Shown piece after piece: positions 12,234-24,857 of a stretch of 64,000 nucleotides of DNA. Below the pieces are notes generated by a model that saw nothing but the letters and a program-made list of their open reading frames with translations, had not been told where the DNA came from and did no database searches. Position 1 is the stretch's first letter. Each line of letters begins with the position of its first letter. Made by a program: the position numbers and the translations under genes. The DNA lies in assembly GCA_002633005.1 (NCBI GenBank), contig NMRA01000563.1, positions 186,001 through 250,000 of the forward strand, given 5' to 3'. Source of the DNA: Phoronis australis. Taxonomy: Eukaryota > Phoronida > Phoronidae.

Positions 12234-12389
12234 CAGTGCTGTAGTGGGGCGTAGGCTCAGGTAGGCGTAGCCAACCACCTTTTGACATTTGAACGTATCG
12301 CCTACGCACCGTAAATTACGTTCAGCGCTCAAGGGCACACGGTGGGCTTTTGGCGCCTACTTACCTCTAATTTTACCTCTACAGCACTG
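12234..12389. mobile_element. hAT-like MITE, copy 1
   Basis: Starts CAGTGCTGTAGTGGGG and ends CCTCTACAGCACTG, giving about 11-bp inverted termini that fit the hAT terminal pattern (YARNG). The interior has GTAGGC...ACGTATCGCCTACGCACC...GGTGGGCTTT(T/C)GGCGCCTACTTAC, shared with 37221-37355. No target-site duplication survives at this copy. It is too short to encode anything. Confidence 0.7.
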
Positions 12390-13907
12390 CCGCTCTGTCT
12401 GGTAGCGGTCCTTCACAGATATTCTCTGAAAAACAATGCACTGTTCTGAAGATTCAAATTTTGAAAGCAAAGTGAGAGCGACAGATCCGTTTTGTGTTGT
12501 GTCAAGTGACGTACGAAAGTGTGTGTAGTTTATTTATGATCAGTTGATCGTGTGAAAATCAAAGGTGACCCAATTATTTTGTATATTTTTATTAAAACTC
12601 GTGTTCATGTGTGAGCTGTTGATTCACGCTTTAGTGTTTATGGAGTAAACATTACTTTTTATGAGATGGACATTAATTAGACAAGGGACTAACAACTGTG
12701 CGGACTTCAAAGTGTAACCATTTCGTTTCTTACGCTTTATCTGCAGTCCTCCTCTCATATAGGGCCATCTAACATGTCCGAAATAAAAAAAGCTGTAACA
12801 ATAGTAGTACCAACAACACTGGTAATAATAAGAATGACAATAACAACAGAAAATTATGATGATGATGATGATGATGACGATGATGATGACGACGACGACG
12901 ACGATGACGACGACGACAACAACAACAACAATAATAACTATGATTATAAAACAACAGCAATAACAATGAAGAAGAAAATGAAAAAGAAATGCAGGCTGGC
13001 CTTACAGCAGTCTTATGGCACTAAAATTGAACATTTTTCTTCCTAGCTTTGGATAGGTATTGCTCCAAAGACCATTTAAAGGAACAATTCCTTTTATGGC
13101 TATTATATTCCCTTGATATTCACAAACAAAATACACCTTCATCCAACGTTCTGTCTCAATGGGTATTCGTTTAGTTTAATTTAATTTATGACGAACCGTG
13201 TCTTGTAAAAAGAGAGTTCTTTAAGTCGCTTTATGAATTAGGGTCCTGCTGGGATTGTTAAAAAGTCTCGTACAAGCTGCATAGAAGGCTATTAGTGTTT
13301 TGATGTTGATTTTTCTGAGCCTCCCCAGTTGCTAACGTCTTCGCCTTTGCTAACGATTAGTTTTTGCGGGCCATCAAGTGCTCAGTGTAAACACGCCCAG
13401 TTGAAAGTGTTGGGCTAACCTCTGGTGAAATCGGGTATATCGCCAGCAAATTGCTAATCATGCTAAAAATGGCACACAAGACATTAAGGGTCCAGTGGAG
13501 GATGAAAGGGATATTATGCAAAATTACCGATTAACTTTCCTATTTTTACGAGATATTGGGCTTATGGCAGATTAATTATGAACATACTGAACTTGATACC
13601 AGATTCTCCAGCAGAAGGTTAAAAATGTAAATTATGAAAACACAAGTCATATCATGAATACAACCAAAGTACAAGGTAGTTCCTAAACCGATACTATTTG
13701 ATGGTAACCAATTCAGCTGTCGTCATGGGTATAACCGGATGTTGCTTAGCAGCCGTCAATCAGTGCAGGAAAAATTCGAAACCTTTAGTCGAAGTATAAA
13801 GTCTTAAATCTATGCATTTTGTTGCTGCAGTTTGGTAGAAATTTTTATTTTTTTTTATTTTTATGTTTTGTATTATAATACAAATGCCGTCTTTGCTTAC
13901 TTTACAG
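12390..13907 (+). other. Upstream flank or intron 1 of the globin gene
   Basis: Ends in the acceptor TTGCTTACTTTACAG at 13907. Because the next exon begins with the third base of a codon, this sequence must belong to intron 1 if the gene is intact. Apart from a GAY microsatellite it looks unique and AT-rich. Exon 1 was not found. Confidence 0.6.
12855..12938 (+). repeat. (GAT/GAC)n-(AAC)n-(AAT)n microsatellite
   Basis: Compound trinucleotide run that passes from GAT to GAC to AAC to AAT. It creates poly-Asp/poly-Asn ORFs on one strand and poly-His/Leu on the other; these are not genes. Confidence 0.9.
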
Positions 13908-14133
13908 CCTCTTCGAGACTCACCCGGACACCCAAAATGCCTTCGTTCCATTCAAAAACATTCCACTTGACGACATGCGTTACAGCGACACCTTAAGGGA
14001 ACATGCGCTGCGCGTGATGACGACAGTTGACAAGGTCATGTCGCGCATTGACGACATGTCCAAGGTGTTTGATCTCCTAACGGAACTCGGCCAAAGACAC
14101 GCCTCTTATAATGCAAAACCGGAATATATCGAT
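13908..14133 (+). CDS. Globin X/neuroglobin-like gene, middle exon (helices C to F)
   Basis: This exon encodes 75 residues of a heme-binding globin, beginning LFETHPDTQNAFVPF and ending GQRHASYNAKPEYID. The CD1 Phe is in AFVPF (residue 15), the distal E7 His is in REHALRVM (residue 32), and the proximal F8 His is in GQRH (residue 64). The acceptor TTTACAG and donor GATGTAAGT are both good. The exon opens in phase 2 and closes in phase 0, exactly the ancestral B12.2 and G7.0 globin intron positions. The NAKPEYID/LIGPQF junction and the overall wording resemble globin X and neuroglobin more than hemoglobins. These proteins are often hexacoordinate, with roles proposed in redox or nitrite chemistry. 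No frameshift or stop is seen. Exon 1 is missing from what I could identify, so membrane anchoring (N-terminal acylation in some globin X) cannot be assessed. Confidence 0.93.
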
Positions 14134-16877
14134 GTAAGTGTTAAGCTATTTGTTATACAGTTAGCAACTTCACGCAATATTTGATTGACATCGTTTGGCA
14201 AATCATGACAGCTAAAGATAGTAACTTATATCTATCAGTCTGTCGTGGAATAATGTTAATTGTCCACCAACTGTCGACTTCTTTTGTCTGGAATGACGAC
14301 GCCAAATGATAGTTGCTGCAGTAAAAATCGATGCTGAAATGATTTACCCGGTTTGGAGAATACGCTGCATATTAAACACATTGAAAAATGCTTGCGTGTT
14401 TTTTTTACTATAAATAAACATTCACCGTCTTGTTTATCTTACGGCAAACGGGGCCACCAAGCACGTAGTCGCTATTGGGAACTAGTCTAGCTCAAATCCC
14501 ACTGGCGAAGAAACTCCGTTTGTCATTATAAAGCTTACGCAGCTTTACGTTTATTATGTATACATATTTTATACTTTATTAATTAATCACTTGCTGTATC
14601 CAGTAATTCCAAGTTGTCAACAGATACCAAACGGTTACATTAAAGTAAGCTGTCTTTACTACCAAAGCTAATCGGAAGTAATAAGTCTTTAATTTTCTAA
14701 GGATATTTATTTATTAACTGCCCTTATAGTATCACTAATTGGCATGGTTGATAAATGGGTTTTCTTTTGGGAGTTACATGAACTACTACGACAAAGGGTG
14801 AGTGAGCGATTGTTTTAGTCGGATCAGGGAGTAGCGGTCGCAGTTCAAAGATCCGAAACCGATGGGTCAATCGTATGCACATTCGCTAGGCGCCTGGCTA
14901 TTATTTCAAATCGGCCGACTGTTTTTTCATAATGGATATCATCGTGTTGTCTCCAATCTATGGAATGCCAAAATAGAACAAATTCAAAACAGATTTACAC
15001 CCCAAGATCATGATAATATTAACATCAACATTTAAAATTTTGACAATGTTTTAAAAATATTGTCAACATTTCAAAAATCTTGTCGACATTTTATTTAAAT
15101 ATCATGTTTCACATATGCTGTGGAGTAAAGGGAGCTGGCCAATCACAAACTGAGAAACCCAAGTTTGCAGTACATATTATCTACCGCGAGGCACAGATGA
15201 AATAGACAAAAGGGTGCCATTAAATCACTTAGCTCATTCTACTTGAGTTGTCGATCTTAAGTGTGATTATGAAAGACAGATAGTAAAAAAGTGTTTGCAT
15301 GAAACACCTACCCCGAAGGGTCTCCAGGGGTCTGAAAAACTTATCAAATTGTTGACTTAGGATTTAATCAGTGCTGCCTAGAATTAGGAAATTTGTTTAC
15401 ATTCTGTTTATTTTAAAACAATGTTATGTTGAAAGATCATCATTTGATAATACGCTTTAATAAAACAGATTTGCAGTAGAATCACAGTTTCATCATTTTA
15501 AGATTATGCAGAACCTATTCGACTTGTCTGCAAAACTACAGATTTTAATTCAGTAAAATATATATTTTCTGAAAGTGAAAAACCTGTAGAAATTGATTTT
15601 TGCCTTTATATCAATCTACTATTTGCTAGGCCACGTGAGCGAGTCGTTTTTACTAAAAATTAGCGATAAAAGAAGATACATCTGTAGCACAACATTGATA
15701 TGAACAAGTAAAGATGAACGAGTAAAGATGAACAAGTAAAGATGAACAACTAAAGATGAACAAGTAAAGATGAACAAGTAAAGATGAACAAGTAAAGATG
15801 AACAAGTCAAGATGAACAAGTAAAGATGAACAAGTAAAGATGAACAAGTAAAGATAAACAAGTAAAGATGAACAAGTAAAGATGAACAAGTAAAGATGAA
15901 CAAATTCGTTCACTAGAAAAGTCCAAGATGGAACAAGTAAAGATGAACAAATTCGTTCAATAGAAAAGTCCAAGATGGAACAAGTAAAGATGAACAAGTA
16001 AAGATGAACAAGTAAAGATGAACAAGTAAAGATGAACAAGTTCTTTCAATAGAAAAGTCCAAGATGAAACAAGTAAAGATGAACAAATTCGTTCAATAGA
16101 AAAGACCAAGATGGAATAAGTAAAGATGACCAAATTCGTTCAATAGAAAAGTTCAAGATGGAATCTCAAAAACGCTGTGACAGATTGTCACTTCGTTTTT
16201 GTTTTATGCAACTTCTGAGGTTTTTTCATAAAAGCCATAAAATTCTAACTAAGGACGTACACTACAAAGCGAATTAACGTGTTATTCAATTCATAGAGGC
16301 CTACGTTAACGCGCTAACGAGTAAAACTCGCACCCGTTCAAAACTGACAGGCTTGGAATTACATTCTTTGATCATCCACGCGTAAAGTTTTCGCCTCGCT
16401 TTTTCCAAAACGGATGCACGTATTTGCATCCACTCGGGTCCGTGAAAGCGTGACGTCAGTTGTTTGAAAAGTTCTGTTGTAGTCGTTCACACGAGTACGT
16501 TTTCAAAACATCCCACTTTAGAGAGTGTGCAGGCCGACGTACCCGTAAACTGAAGAAAAGGTGGCATCTCCATACAAAAACAAAATCGTGTCAACGGTGC
16601 TAATAGAATACTACTTCATATTTGTATGAAAACAACAAATAGGGATTTTTCATATATTATAATGTTTGGGAAATCTTCATATATAAGAAAACGCCACTCA
16701 ATGATGAATTTTTCTACTTGTGCACATTCTGTCCTGAATTGTGACGTTACACCTCCAGGTGATGTCGTGATCACATTATGAGTGTTACTGTCAAGTGCCA
16801 CTTTAAGTATTAGATAGCTCTACACCTATTACTCTGATTTACTCGTAATAACTCGTCTTTCTATCCCTTTATTTCAG
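14134..16877 (+). other. Globin intron (G7.0 position), 2744 bp
   Basis: Bounded by GTAAGT and TTTATTTCAG. It holds a 14-bp minisatellite at 15701-16162 and otherwise AT-rich unique sequence, including short TTGACAATGTT/TTGTCAACATT runs near 15030-15090. No nested gene seen. Confidence 0.85.
15701..16162. repeat. 14-bp minisatellite with higher-order variant
   Basis: Unit AACAAGTAAAGATG repeats about 20 times. From about 15900 it alternates with a longer block AACAAATTCGTTCAATAGAA followed by AAGTCCAAGATGG, which recurs four times. The periodic long ORFs on the minus strand (repeating LFIFTCSSLLVHLY) come from 14 not being a multiple of 3 and are not proteins. Confidence 0.92.
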
Positions 16878-17009
16878 TTGATAGGCCCACAATTCCTGTT
16901 CGCCATCCAACCAGCCCTTGGGGAGAACTGGACTATCGAAACAGAGAGCGTGTGGTCGAAACTAATTCGTCTCATGACTTACATAATACGTATCAACATG
17001 TCCATCTGA
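16878..17009 (+). CDS. Globin X/neuroglobin-like gene, last exon (helices G-H)
   Basis: Forty-three codons plus TGA continue the globin from the phase-0 G7.0 intron. The peptide starts LIGPQFLFAIQPALGENW and ends RLMTYIIRINMSI, covering helices G and H with the usual hydrophobic pattern and a Trp in SVWSKL. Joined to the previous exon it completes the heme pocket side of the fold without a frame break. The C-terminus is short, stopping soon after helix H, with no long tail. The acceptor is CCTTTATTTCAG. The gene looks functional as far as it can be seen. Confidence 0.93.
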   Translation: MIGPQFLFAIQPALGENWTIETESVWSKLIRLMTYIIRINMSI

Positions 17010-17665
17010 CGAGTCAATGTAGTGACGTCTATAAGCAAGAATGTGATACACGGGATTATTTGTTTTAGGGTGACATAGTTGCTCAATCTTATTCAGTGGC
17101 ACAAAGTGGAGTTTGACAATTATCCTTTTCAATCCGAACCTTAATGTAACTATGAAGAAAACGTTATGTCATCACGGTACCTCTTTTCTTGACCAGGGCC
17201 AATGAATTATAAAAACATCTTTGAAGAGTATAGTATTGGGCGAAAATTACAATCAAATACAGACTGCGTAAGATTAGAAGCCTAACCCTAACAGGGGAAG
17301 CCATTATACTTTAAGATCAGTCAGTCACGTTATTGACTTTAGATGAGCGCCTTTTTATCAGAATATTCTCTTTTCATTCGTTTGGACGGTGTCTGGAACA
17401 CTGGAATATCCCTTGCAATGTTAAGAGAGCAAAGAACATAACGTGAATAGTTTTACTCTGGACACACATTAGTCACATAGATACATGATTCATTTCCACT
17501 TTTACGAGATAAGAGGAGATCGCTCTAAACAATCGAACTTTCCGGCAGGAAAAACAATAATGATATGCAGACAACCTCATAATGACTTCGAAATATGCAG
17601 ACGTAGAATGCCTTTTACGCAAGGAATTCGTTCTTCTGGGAACTGTCAACCACTGTTTCTATTTT

Positions 17666-17671
17666 ATTAAA
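17666..17671 (+). promoter_or_regulatory. Possible poly(A) signal of the globin gene
   Basis: ATTAAA, a common variant signal, lies about 660 nt after the globin stop. No AATAAA was seen closer. Position alone supports it. Confidence 0.25.
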
Positions 17672-18114
17672 TTGAGTGATACATTGAGGCTCTGATTAGT
17701 TGAGTGATACGCTGAGGCTCTAAGTTCCGCGACTTTCTATTATTTTTTGCTAAAAGAAGTTTAGCAATTCGCCAACTTTGCCGCAAATGGTGTCACATCG
17801 CAAAAACGCATATCCAGCTCAGTCAACTGGTGGTCGTAATCTTTGCCAAAAATCTACACTTGAGTAGAAATTTTGTAGACTTTGAAAAGCTACCTGATGT
17901 GCGTGCCTCTAATAGTGTAAAATTTTAGTATGAAAGAATTGGTCATGATATTATTGGCCAATTACTCATAACTAGTGATGATATCAGTGTCACTGAACAT
18001 AACGTTTAAAGTCAGTGGCATCCGGAACAACGCAAATATTTTCGACGCGTCAAATTTCACTTCGGGAGTATTTCACATCATTCTGCACGTGTAGGAAAGA
18101 CGAGCCGAGTCAGA

Positions 18115-18215
18115 GTTGCTTTCCGTAGACGCAAGAAACTCGCAAATGACACTATCACACAAGTCTTCGCGAGATATCGCTATGCACGTGATCACACTAG
18201 CTTTTATCGCAGTCC
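18115..18215 (+). repeat. Dispersed repeat family E, copy 2
   Basis: Second copy of the block at 8690-8800, same strand, with a few substitutions and a short insertion. Confidence 0.6.
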
Positions 18216-20034
18216 TGTCCTCGGGAAACGCGTTCAGTACCACTGCGATTCATGTAAGAATGGTGAACGAAACTGTTTTTCATAATTGACTCTTTGCGAG
18301 GTAAAGCAGTGGAGTGGTTATATGGCTTACAATAGTCACATTGAAATGCGCGAAATCGAATTCTCGAAGCCTTTAGATCGAAATCATCCAATCAGGAGGA
18401 ACAGATATGAGATTTTGAGAAAAGCTTGACTATGTTCTTTGTATGAAAAAAAGTCAAGCACCACAACCTTGATTGCAATAAGAAGATATTAGCCATTTAT
18501 TTCATGTGACTGTCAGCCGTATCACCTTTCAAATGTTAATGAAGTCCATTGTATAACATGTTCCAAACATTTCATAAAAAAGACTGGGATATGAGTACGA
18601 GGGAATGGTTTTATTGGGAATTAATGGTGCTTTTTCAGATTTAGGGTACTCTAAGGCGTAAAAGTTTGGAAATATGCCGCAGTTGACTCTAATCCAAAAA
18701 AACAAAAATGGTTGCATTGTGATAGCAAACATAGAGAGTTGCTGCCTATGTCCAGTGCAGGTAACGGCGATTTTTCAACACAGCTGACGTGTCAAGTCGG
18801 AGATAAATTGATAGAATTGGCGATACGCTTTCTAAAGTGAGAACTAAAGGACATTTTAACGCACGATGAAAGAATAGTACTCGTTTTGTGGCACGTGGAA
18901 ACTGTAAAAGAGTCACGTGTGTAGGTCTAAGAAAATGCATTTCTCCATCCTGTAATTAGAGTCACCTGTAAATTCTTTCCTTGATTCTATGCCTTGAGAA
19001 ATAAATTTAGGGGTTTGGAATGAGCAAGCTTTATTAGTTCCCAAAACATCCTTTCATTGATATTATAGATTTAGAGTATTTTATTTTATGAGGGCACCCT
19101 ATATATTGTAAATATCACATGTAATGTTTGACGAAATGAGTGTACGGTGTATGAATTTTAAGTATTGTTAATGTTTCGCGTAAATTGTCTCACGGGTATT
19201 GAGTGTATTTCACGAAGACACAGTTTGTTCATTGTAGTTGCACTGATGCACACGATGTATGCAACAAGTACTTTGGCTCCAACAAGTAGAAATGGTCCAA
19301 CTTCCCCAATAACCAATTACTAACATCATATTTGTTTCGAAGTGACTTATTTGCTACTTATCGAGTATCGGTTTTAAAGCGCCCATAAACCCGCCTTCTT
19401 TCCTAAAAACAACTTTTGATTTAAACGTTCTGGTCTGCTTTAAGTCAGTGGTTATTATCAAAAAATCACTTAATCTCTCGTCAAGAGATTTTTTTTAAGT
19501 TACACGAATCCGGCACAAATAAATTACTCATTCATTTGGGGGGAAGCATCACATTTACGGCTCAGAACTCAGAGATATTATTCCTTCAACAGAACTTTAT
19601 GAGAAGGAACTATTATAGTAGTGTCAAATGAAAAGATGTTTTTATTTTGGAAACAGTGAATATGGAATTTTCGGTAGAAGACGGTCCTTATTAGCCCGGA
19701 TCAAGTGAGTAAAAAATTCTTCAAAAATTCGGAATTTTAGAGTGTTCACATGACTTAAAAATTGCACAAAACCCAACGGCTTACATAAACCAAATTGATC
19801 AACTTTTCTTGGCTTTGTTTTTATTAAAAATTCAAACACATTTACATTGCAATTCATTGTTAACACGGGCAATAGAAATACAGCATGCGGTCGTGTTGCC
19901 CAAAGATGGGCATTTTTAAATCAAAATATACGCAAGATAATACTGATCTCAAAGGGACGCTATCGGTGAGAAAAGTGATTTTCTGAGATTAGACTAAGCG
20001 TGAAATCGAACCTGCAACAAGCCGCGTTTACAGC

Positions 20035-20285
20035 TTTACGCTCTTCTGGCGGATCTAAGCCCCACATGATAAATGGCAGAGTATTTCGGAAGTCATCAGC
20101 CTCGATTTCAGCGAATGTCTGGCGGATAACGGTGAGAATTGACGATTTGAAAGAAAATCACAAAAACACTATTAAAGCTAATAACTTCAAAAAGTCTATC
20201 CCATACAACAATAATCCCGTACGATAATGTCAACTTAAATCCATTACAACTAGGAATCCAAACATTTGCTTTAGCTTTTTTGATG
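20035..20285 (+). repeat. Dispersed repeat family D, copy 2
   Basis: Matches 6080-6245, sharing ACGCTCTTCTGGCGGAT and GCTAATAACTTCAAAAAGTC followed by TATCCCATACAA. Confidence 0.5.
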
Positions 20286-20669
20286 ATGTGTATGCTTTCT
20301 TTGAGTGTAAGAAGACAGTGAGTGATGCTCAGTGGAAAGCATAGTTCAATATGTGTAACTGAGATCTCAGGGTCGCCTGTTCGCAGGTGTGCTGTCTATT
20401 TAAGCAATAATGTTGAACCTGTTTCTTGTGTCCAGTATGCTCTGGGTCTCAATTTCGTCACCAATAGAGCGTAGAATAAGGAGACAAAAATTCCGCAATG
20501 TTTGCATTCATGCGATACTTTGATTCCGCAAAAAAATCATCGAAATGACTATCTTGAACAAGCCTTTTGGCTTTTTTGAATATTACATGGTGTTAAATTT
20601 GATGCCTGATCTAGTGATAGTTGGTTTCAAATCGTTCGTTGGTTTAACTGGAGGTGATTTCAGGCAGGT

Positions 20670-20815
20670 GTTTAGTACTCGAGACCAGACTCTACGTGTC
20701 ATTTTGTGCGCCTAGCATAGCCTCGAAGAATAACGAACTGCCTGTTCTTCGCAAATCTAGGAATCATTTCTCATCCAAGGAACAAGGAACAAGTTGAAAC
20801 CTATAGTGGTCTAAA
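20670..20815 (+). repeat. Dispersed repeat family B, copy 2
   Basis: Diverged copy of 1240-1420: CTCTACGTGTCATTTTGTGC, then GAACTGCCTGTTCTT, then AATCATTTCTCAT and AACAAG. Confidence 0.45.
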
Positions 20816-21967
20816 TCAAAAGTTCGTTTTTTGGATGGAATTCGGGTTTATAGCCACCATTTTGGAAGATACCGTGGACACAAGACTGTCAAAAGGTTAC
20901 AATTATGCCATTCTCATTATATGCAGCCTTGTCACACATTCGTGGCTCAATACTGGAGCGCATTTAAAAATGCAGTAAATCTTCCTGCAATTTGCTGTAA
21001 TTTGCACGGTGCGCTCTCTACCGACGGCCCAACAACATTGCTGCCCCCGCCCGCAGTCATACGAATAAGCAATTTCCTACAACGCACTGACGCCCGAGAA
21101 ATGGTAATTGATTACGGACTGTGTGTTGAATAACAATGGGCTATTTTTTTCAAAAGTCTAATAACCTTAAGAATATATTTTTCTTTTGATTTGTTCACTT
21201 AGAACATCAAATAAGCCTGCTCAACGGAAAAACAGAATTAGTTCAAACCAGATTGTAAACTTCAGTGTTATTTTTAACATATTAATTGTTTGACAAAATC
21301 TAACTCCACACTATTATTTTTGAGCGGGCTTCTCCGTGTTTTTACGGCTACCGGAAATTTAAAAAAAAATCTTTATTAAACCCTCTTCATTTTAAAAAAT
21401 ATTTGATGCTATATTGACTGAAATGAAGCAAAAAGGCCCGTTTTATGTCACCCGATGTTTTTCATGTATATATACATATATAGCCGCAAGGGTTCTTATT
21501 TCCGAACTCGAATTTAAACTAAAATTAGTTTAACACTTGCTGTTCAACTTAAATCGAACTGAAGATAGGTTTATATTATTCTGTACTCAACTACAGTACA
21601 AGTTAAGTGGGTGAATGTCCAATCTTAGTTCACACGGGGAGCGTGACAAAACATTATTACTGTTGTGTGGACGTATCTTGTACATTTTTATTCGTTGAGT
21701 ATCTCGATACTTGTTGCACGATTTGATTGGCTGATTGAAGTGTAGATTACCTAACGGTTTGATGGTACCCGAGGGAAGAATATGCTCTACCGCGGATACC
21801 AGAGTATTTAGTATACGTTACAGATGATACTACGTGATTGGTGAATATCCGGGGATTTTTAATGGTGGAACTGAGATTTGACGAGATGGGTCCAGATTGT
21901 TGGCGTTGATAAGTTATATACAACACCTCTTGTCATTGTCTTATCGCAGTTGTTGGCTAACGGAGTT

Positions 21968-22241
21968 CAGTGGCGGGNGGGGGGGGGGGGGGGTCCAAGG
22001 TTGCCTTGCCCCCCTAAAATTCTCCAAGATTCCATTTAGCAGTTCGGGGTACGAATGTCTGAGTGGCACATGCGCGCACCCAGGAGGGCTCGGGGGGAGG
22101 CGAATGCACAATACATAGCCCTGAACGAACCCATTTTCCCGTTTTTTTAATACCTCGCTGTTTCAGTAAAAGGTCCACAAAAGTCTGGTCTTTTCTCTGC
22201 CATGCCCCCCCCACCAACTCAAAACCCTGGATCCGCCCCTG
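21968..22241. mobile_element. hAT-like MITE with G-rich interior
   Basis: Left end CAGTGGCGG runs into a G homopolymer with one unresolved base (21978). Right end reads, on the minus strand, CAGGGGCGGATCCAGGGTTT, a very common hAT-type terminus. The 3-bp start CAG and G at position 5 fit the hAT pattern. A half-end of the 9756 MITE (CATGCGCGCACCCAGG) lies inside at 22069. GGAGT occurs at both flanks, but I could not confirm an 8-bp duplication. The run of G may hide missing sequence. Confidence 0.5.
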
Positions 22242-24152
22242 GAGTGTAAACGGTTCAGTCCCCACTCCGCGAATCTGACTTCTACACGATAGATTTCTGG
22301 TGCATAGGGAACAACAAGGGAACCAATGTGTCTGATGGCGTTTCTCGTTTTTTGACCACCTCATTAAGAGGTGATAAGGAATTTAGCCTGGCATACATTG
22401 TGTTGAAAGGGAAAGTATCAAGTGCTTTGCATTACTTTGACGGATCTTCTGTCTGTTTGTAAATTGTTACTTTGTTAATGGTATTTGATTAAACGTTAGA
22501 GTATTTACAAATGATGCGAAATCTTGTTAGTTATCGCATTTACTGTGTGTTGTTCACATTATTATCACGTGCAATGATTTCACAATATATATTATTTGAT
22601 TACATTGTAAGTAGTCAGAACGCACAATAAATAGATTTTAAATGGCACTATTCTAAACGACAAGCGTTGTACTGAATGTCACGTGGCGATGAATCCTGAA
22701 GACAGCGAAACTTTTATATAAAAATATTGAATTAGTAGCATTTATTCTGAAAAACACTAAAGACCTTTAAACGGCTTACATCCCAACACTCCAAAGGGTC
22801 AGCATTCTGTAAATCAATTATAGTCCGAAGCCTTTTACAGCCGCTGCGGGGTGCAAATTCGTTGAGAACGGGAGGCAATGGACAATGAAAAAATCCATTT
22901 CATTTATCCTTATTGGGACTTTTTGTTTTTTAATCACCGCCAACATCACGCACCAGGTGTGGGAAGAACTTGCGCGTGAGCTCAAATTCGCGGCCACTTC
23001 CTGACCGCCGTGAAAAAACATCACGCCCAAATAAAATACTTTATGTTCGACATATGTTTCGACGATGAAAGGTCCGTCTGTTCTAGAGATGGCGGCAGTT
23101 AAATTTCCCAAAAAATGATGAATGGATGTCATTCAGGTTTTTGTTTCGTTTTGTAAACCCATGAGATGCACCAGGATGAATCAAAACTCTCACGAAAGAG
23201 ACGACTGTTGTCGGAATATTCATGGTTTGTTTTATACCTGCACTGCCAAAACAATATCATTCGCACCATTGCCAGTGCATCATTCTACAGTAACGAACTC
23301 AACAAAGCACTTTCATGACCCAACGTTATTAACTTTAAACCTAACTTAACAGTTTGCCTTTTAAATACAATGCCTCTGGATAAAAACTTATCAGTAACTT
23401 AAAACTTTCCATTAATGTGACAAAATTAAGAATTTTGCAGGTGAAGTTTAGTCAAAAAGTGCTCAGTTTATATACATGTAGATGGCACCATATACATGGT
23501 TTAAGTAAATTTGTACCGCAATGTATTTACTAAAGGAGTAGAGATATATCAATCGTGATCTACAGCGTTAATAACACCTAGGTATTGGGCTGTTGATAAA
23601 TTTACTCAGAAGAGATTTTTAATATAAGATTTACAGCCGGATTTTGCAGCCTTTCACAATAGTTTCTCCTTGAACCTATGGCCCTTCCAAAAATGGGTGA
23701 TTCTCATGTAAATCGACAATGCAAAAGTTTAAAGTTAAATTTTCGCTCTGTTTAGAAAGCTAAAGAACGAGAATCGTATTAGGCCCCTCAGTCTCATAAA
23801 ATCGGAATCATTTTATTCCTTACCGAGATAATATTCTATTTCCGTTACCAACAAGTACATTGGAGCCATCAGCGACTCAAGATAAAGTTTCAGACTTTAT
23901 TTGGGTTGGCCGACCCTAAAATTTGCGAATTTGAAAATGGCACACCACGACATTTTCTGTGACTTGGGTTGGAAAAGGAAAATAGTAAAAAACAGCAAGG
24001 GAAATCATGCGCCCGATTTTATAAGAGTAAAATGCTTAATTCGATTTTCCACTTTTTAGTCAAGTAAACAGGGAAAATGTAGTTTTCATTTGAACTATTG
24101 TCTACAAACTCCAATTGTCGCTTACGACTTTCCAGACCAAAACATGAACGGT
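22242..24152. other. Intergenic stretch, nothing firm
   Basis: No exon supported. A 104-codon minus-strand frame at 22818-23132 has fairly balanced composition, but I recognise no family and it lacks clear splice signals. No repeats found in the window match it. Confidence 0.4.
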
Positions 24153-24207
24153 GCAGCACTGAAAAGTGGGGGGCTAAAGCCCCCTCGGCCCCCCTGTGGT
24201 GCACCGC
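24153..24207 (+). repeat. GGGGGCTATAGCCCCC-type repeat, copy 1
   Basis: Begins GCAGCACTGAAAAGTGGGG and ends TGTGGTGCACCGC, with an internal self-complementary C/G core (here CTAAAG). It is nearly the reverse complement of 27071-27125. The inverted pair encloses about 2.9 kb that holds two coding remnants and a younger transposon. Confidence 0.75.
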
Positions 24208-24227
24208 CTACAGACCATGTGCGACCT

Positions 24228-24280
24228 AGCACTGAAAAAAGTGGGGGCTATAGCCCCCCCAGACCCCTATGATGCGCCGC
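24228..24280 (+). repeat. GGGGGCTATAGCCCCC-type repeat, copy 2
   Basis: Direct repeat of the preceding block 75 bp away: AGCACTGAAAAAAGTGGGGG, CTATAGCCCC core, then CCCCTATGATGCGCCGC. The core CTATAG flanked by G and C runs is a palindrome able to form a stable hairpin. Confidence 0.75.
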
Positions 24281-24857
24281 CCATGCAAAACTCATGTCGT
24301 AACACTTGCCTCACCTTCCGAATGGTTGTATAAAGTGCTGTTTACACTTACAAAGTTGACACGGATCAGCTGAGACGGAACGAGTTGTGCCAGTGTGTAA
24401 ACAGACTGACACGGAGCTAATTGACACCGCGGTGACAAATTTTTGCCACCCGTTTGTGAGGTAGAGCAATGTGCGCCAGAACATCTTGCGCCGTGTCAAT
24501 TATAAGTCTAAACGCGAAACTGGAGCAAGGCGGAAAGGATCATCTCTACTGCGCTTGTGCAATGAACTTCATACGGGTTCATTGTCTCTGCAACTCTCGT
24601 CATTTGTAAACCTGCGCATGTGCGATTCAGTCTCTCCAGCCTGCAATTTGCGTCTTGCCACGGTTAGTGAGTTGTGTGTGTAAACGGCCGCTTGACACGG
24701 GTCAATTTGCTCGGTTTCAGTTGCGCCGGGCCAAAAGTTGATGTCTAAATGGGACTTAAGACAGTCTTACTCGAAGTTGTATAGTGAGTTCCCAATCACG
24801 TGATCATTACTAGGTTACGGTCATAACGCAGCCATATTGGTTGACGGTGAAACCACA
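24281..24857. other. Flank of the broken coding fragment
   Basis: The section 24340-24720 contains several GACACGG and GTGTAAAC(A/G) motifs in both orientations, suggesting an old foldback repeat. Immediately before the ATG at 24858 are CCATATTGG and a Kozak-like CCACA, followed by ATGGCGGC, a YY1-like start context. No other gene seen. Confidence 0.4.

Larger units (their letters stand above)
17010..21967. other. Intergenic stretch with dispersed repeat fragments
   Basis: Starts with the globin 3' UTR. Holds fragments of repeat families E (18115-18215), D (20035-20285) and B (20670-20815). The remaining sequence is AT-rich; ORFs such as 20831-21133 have no domain. No exon could be supported on either strand. 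Confidence 0.45.

Noticed and set aside
12774-13046. Poly-Asp/Asn protein
   Set aside because: Product of the GAY/AAC/AAT microsatellite; the antisense frame is equally open.
15619-16039. Two long minus-strand ORFs with repeating LFIFTCSSLLVHLY
   Set aside because: They are translations of the 14-bp minisatellite; several frames stay open because of the repeat.
22818-23132. 104-codon minus-strand ORF as a host exon
   Set aside because: Composition is acceptable, but I find no domain, no matching splice sites and no second copy; not enough to call a gene.
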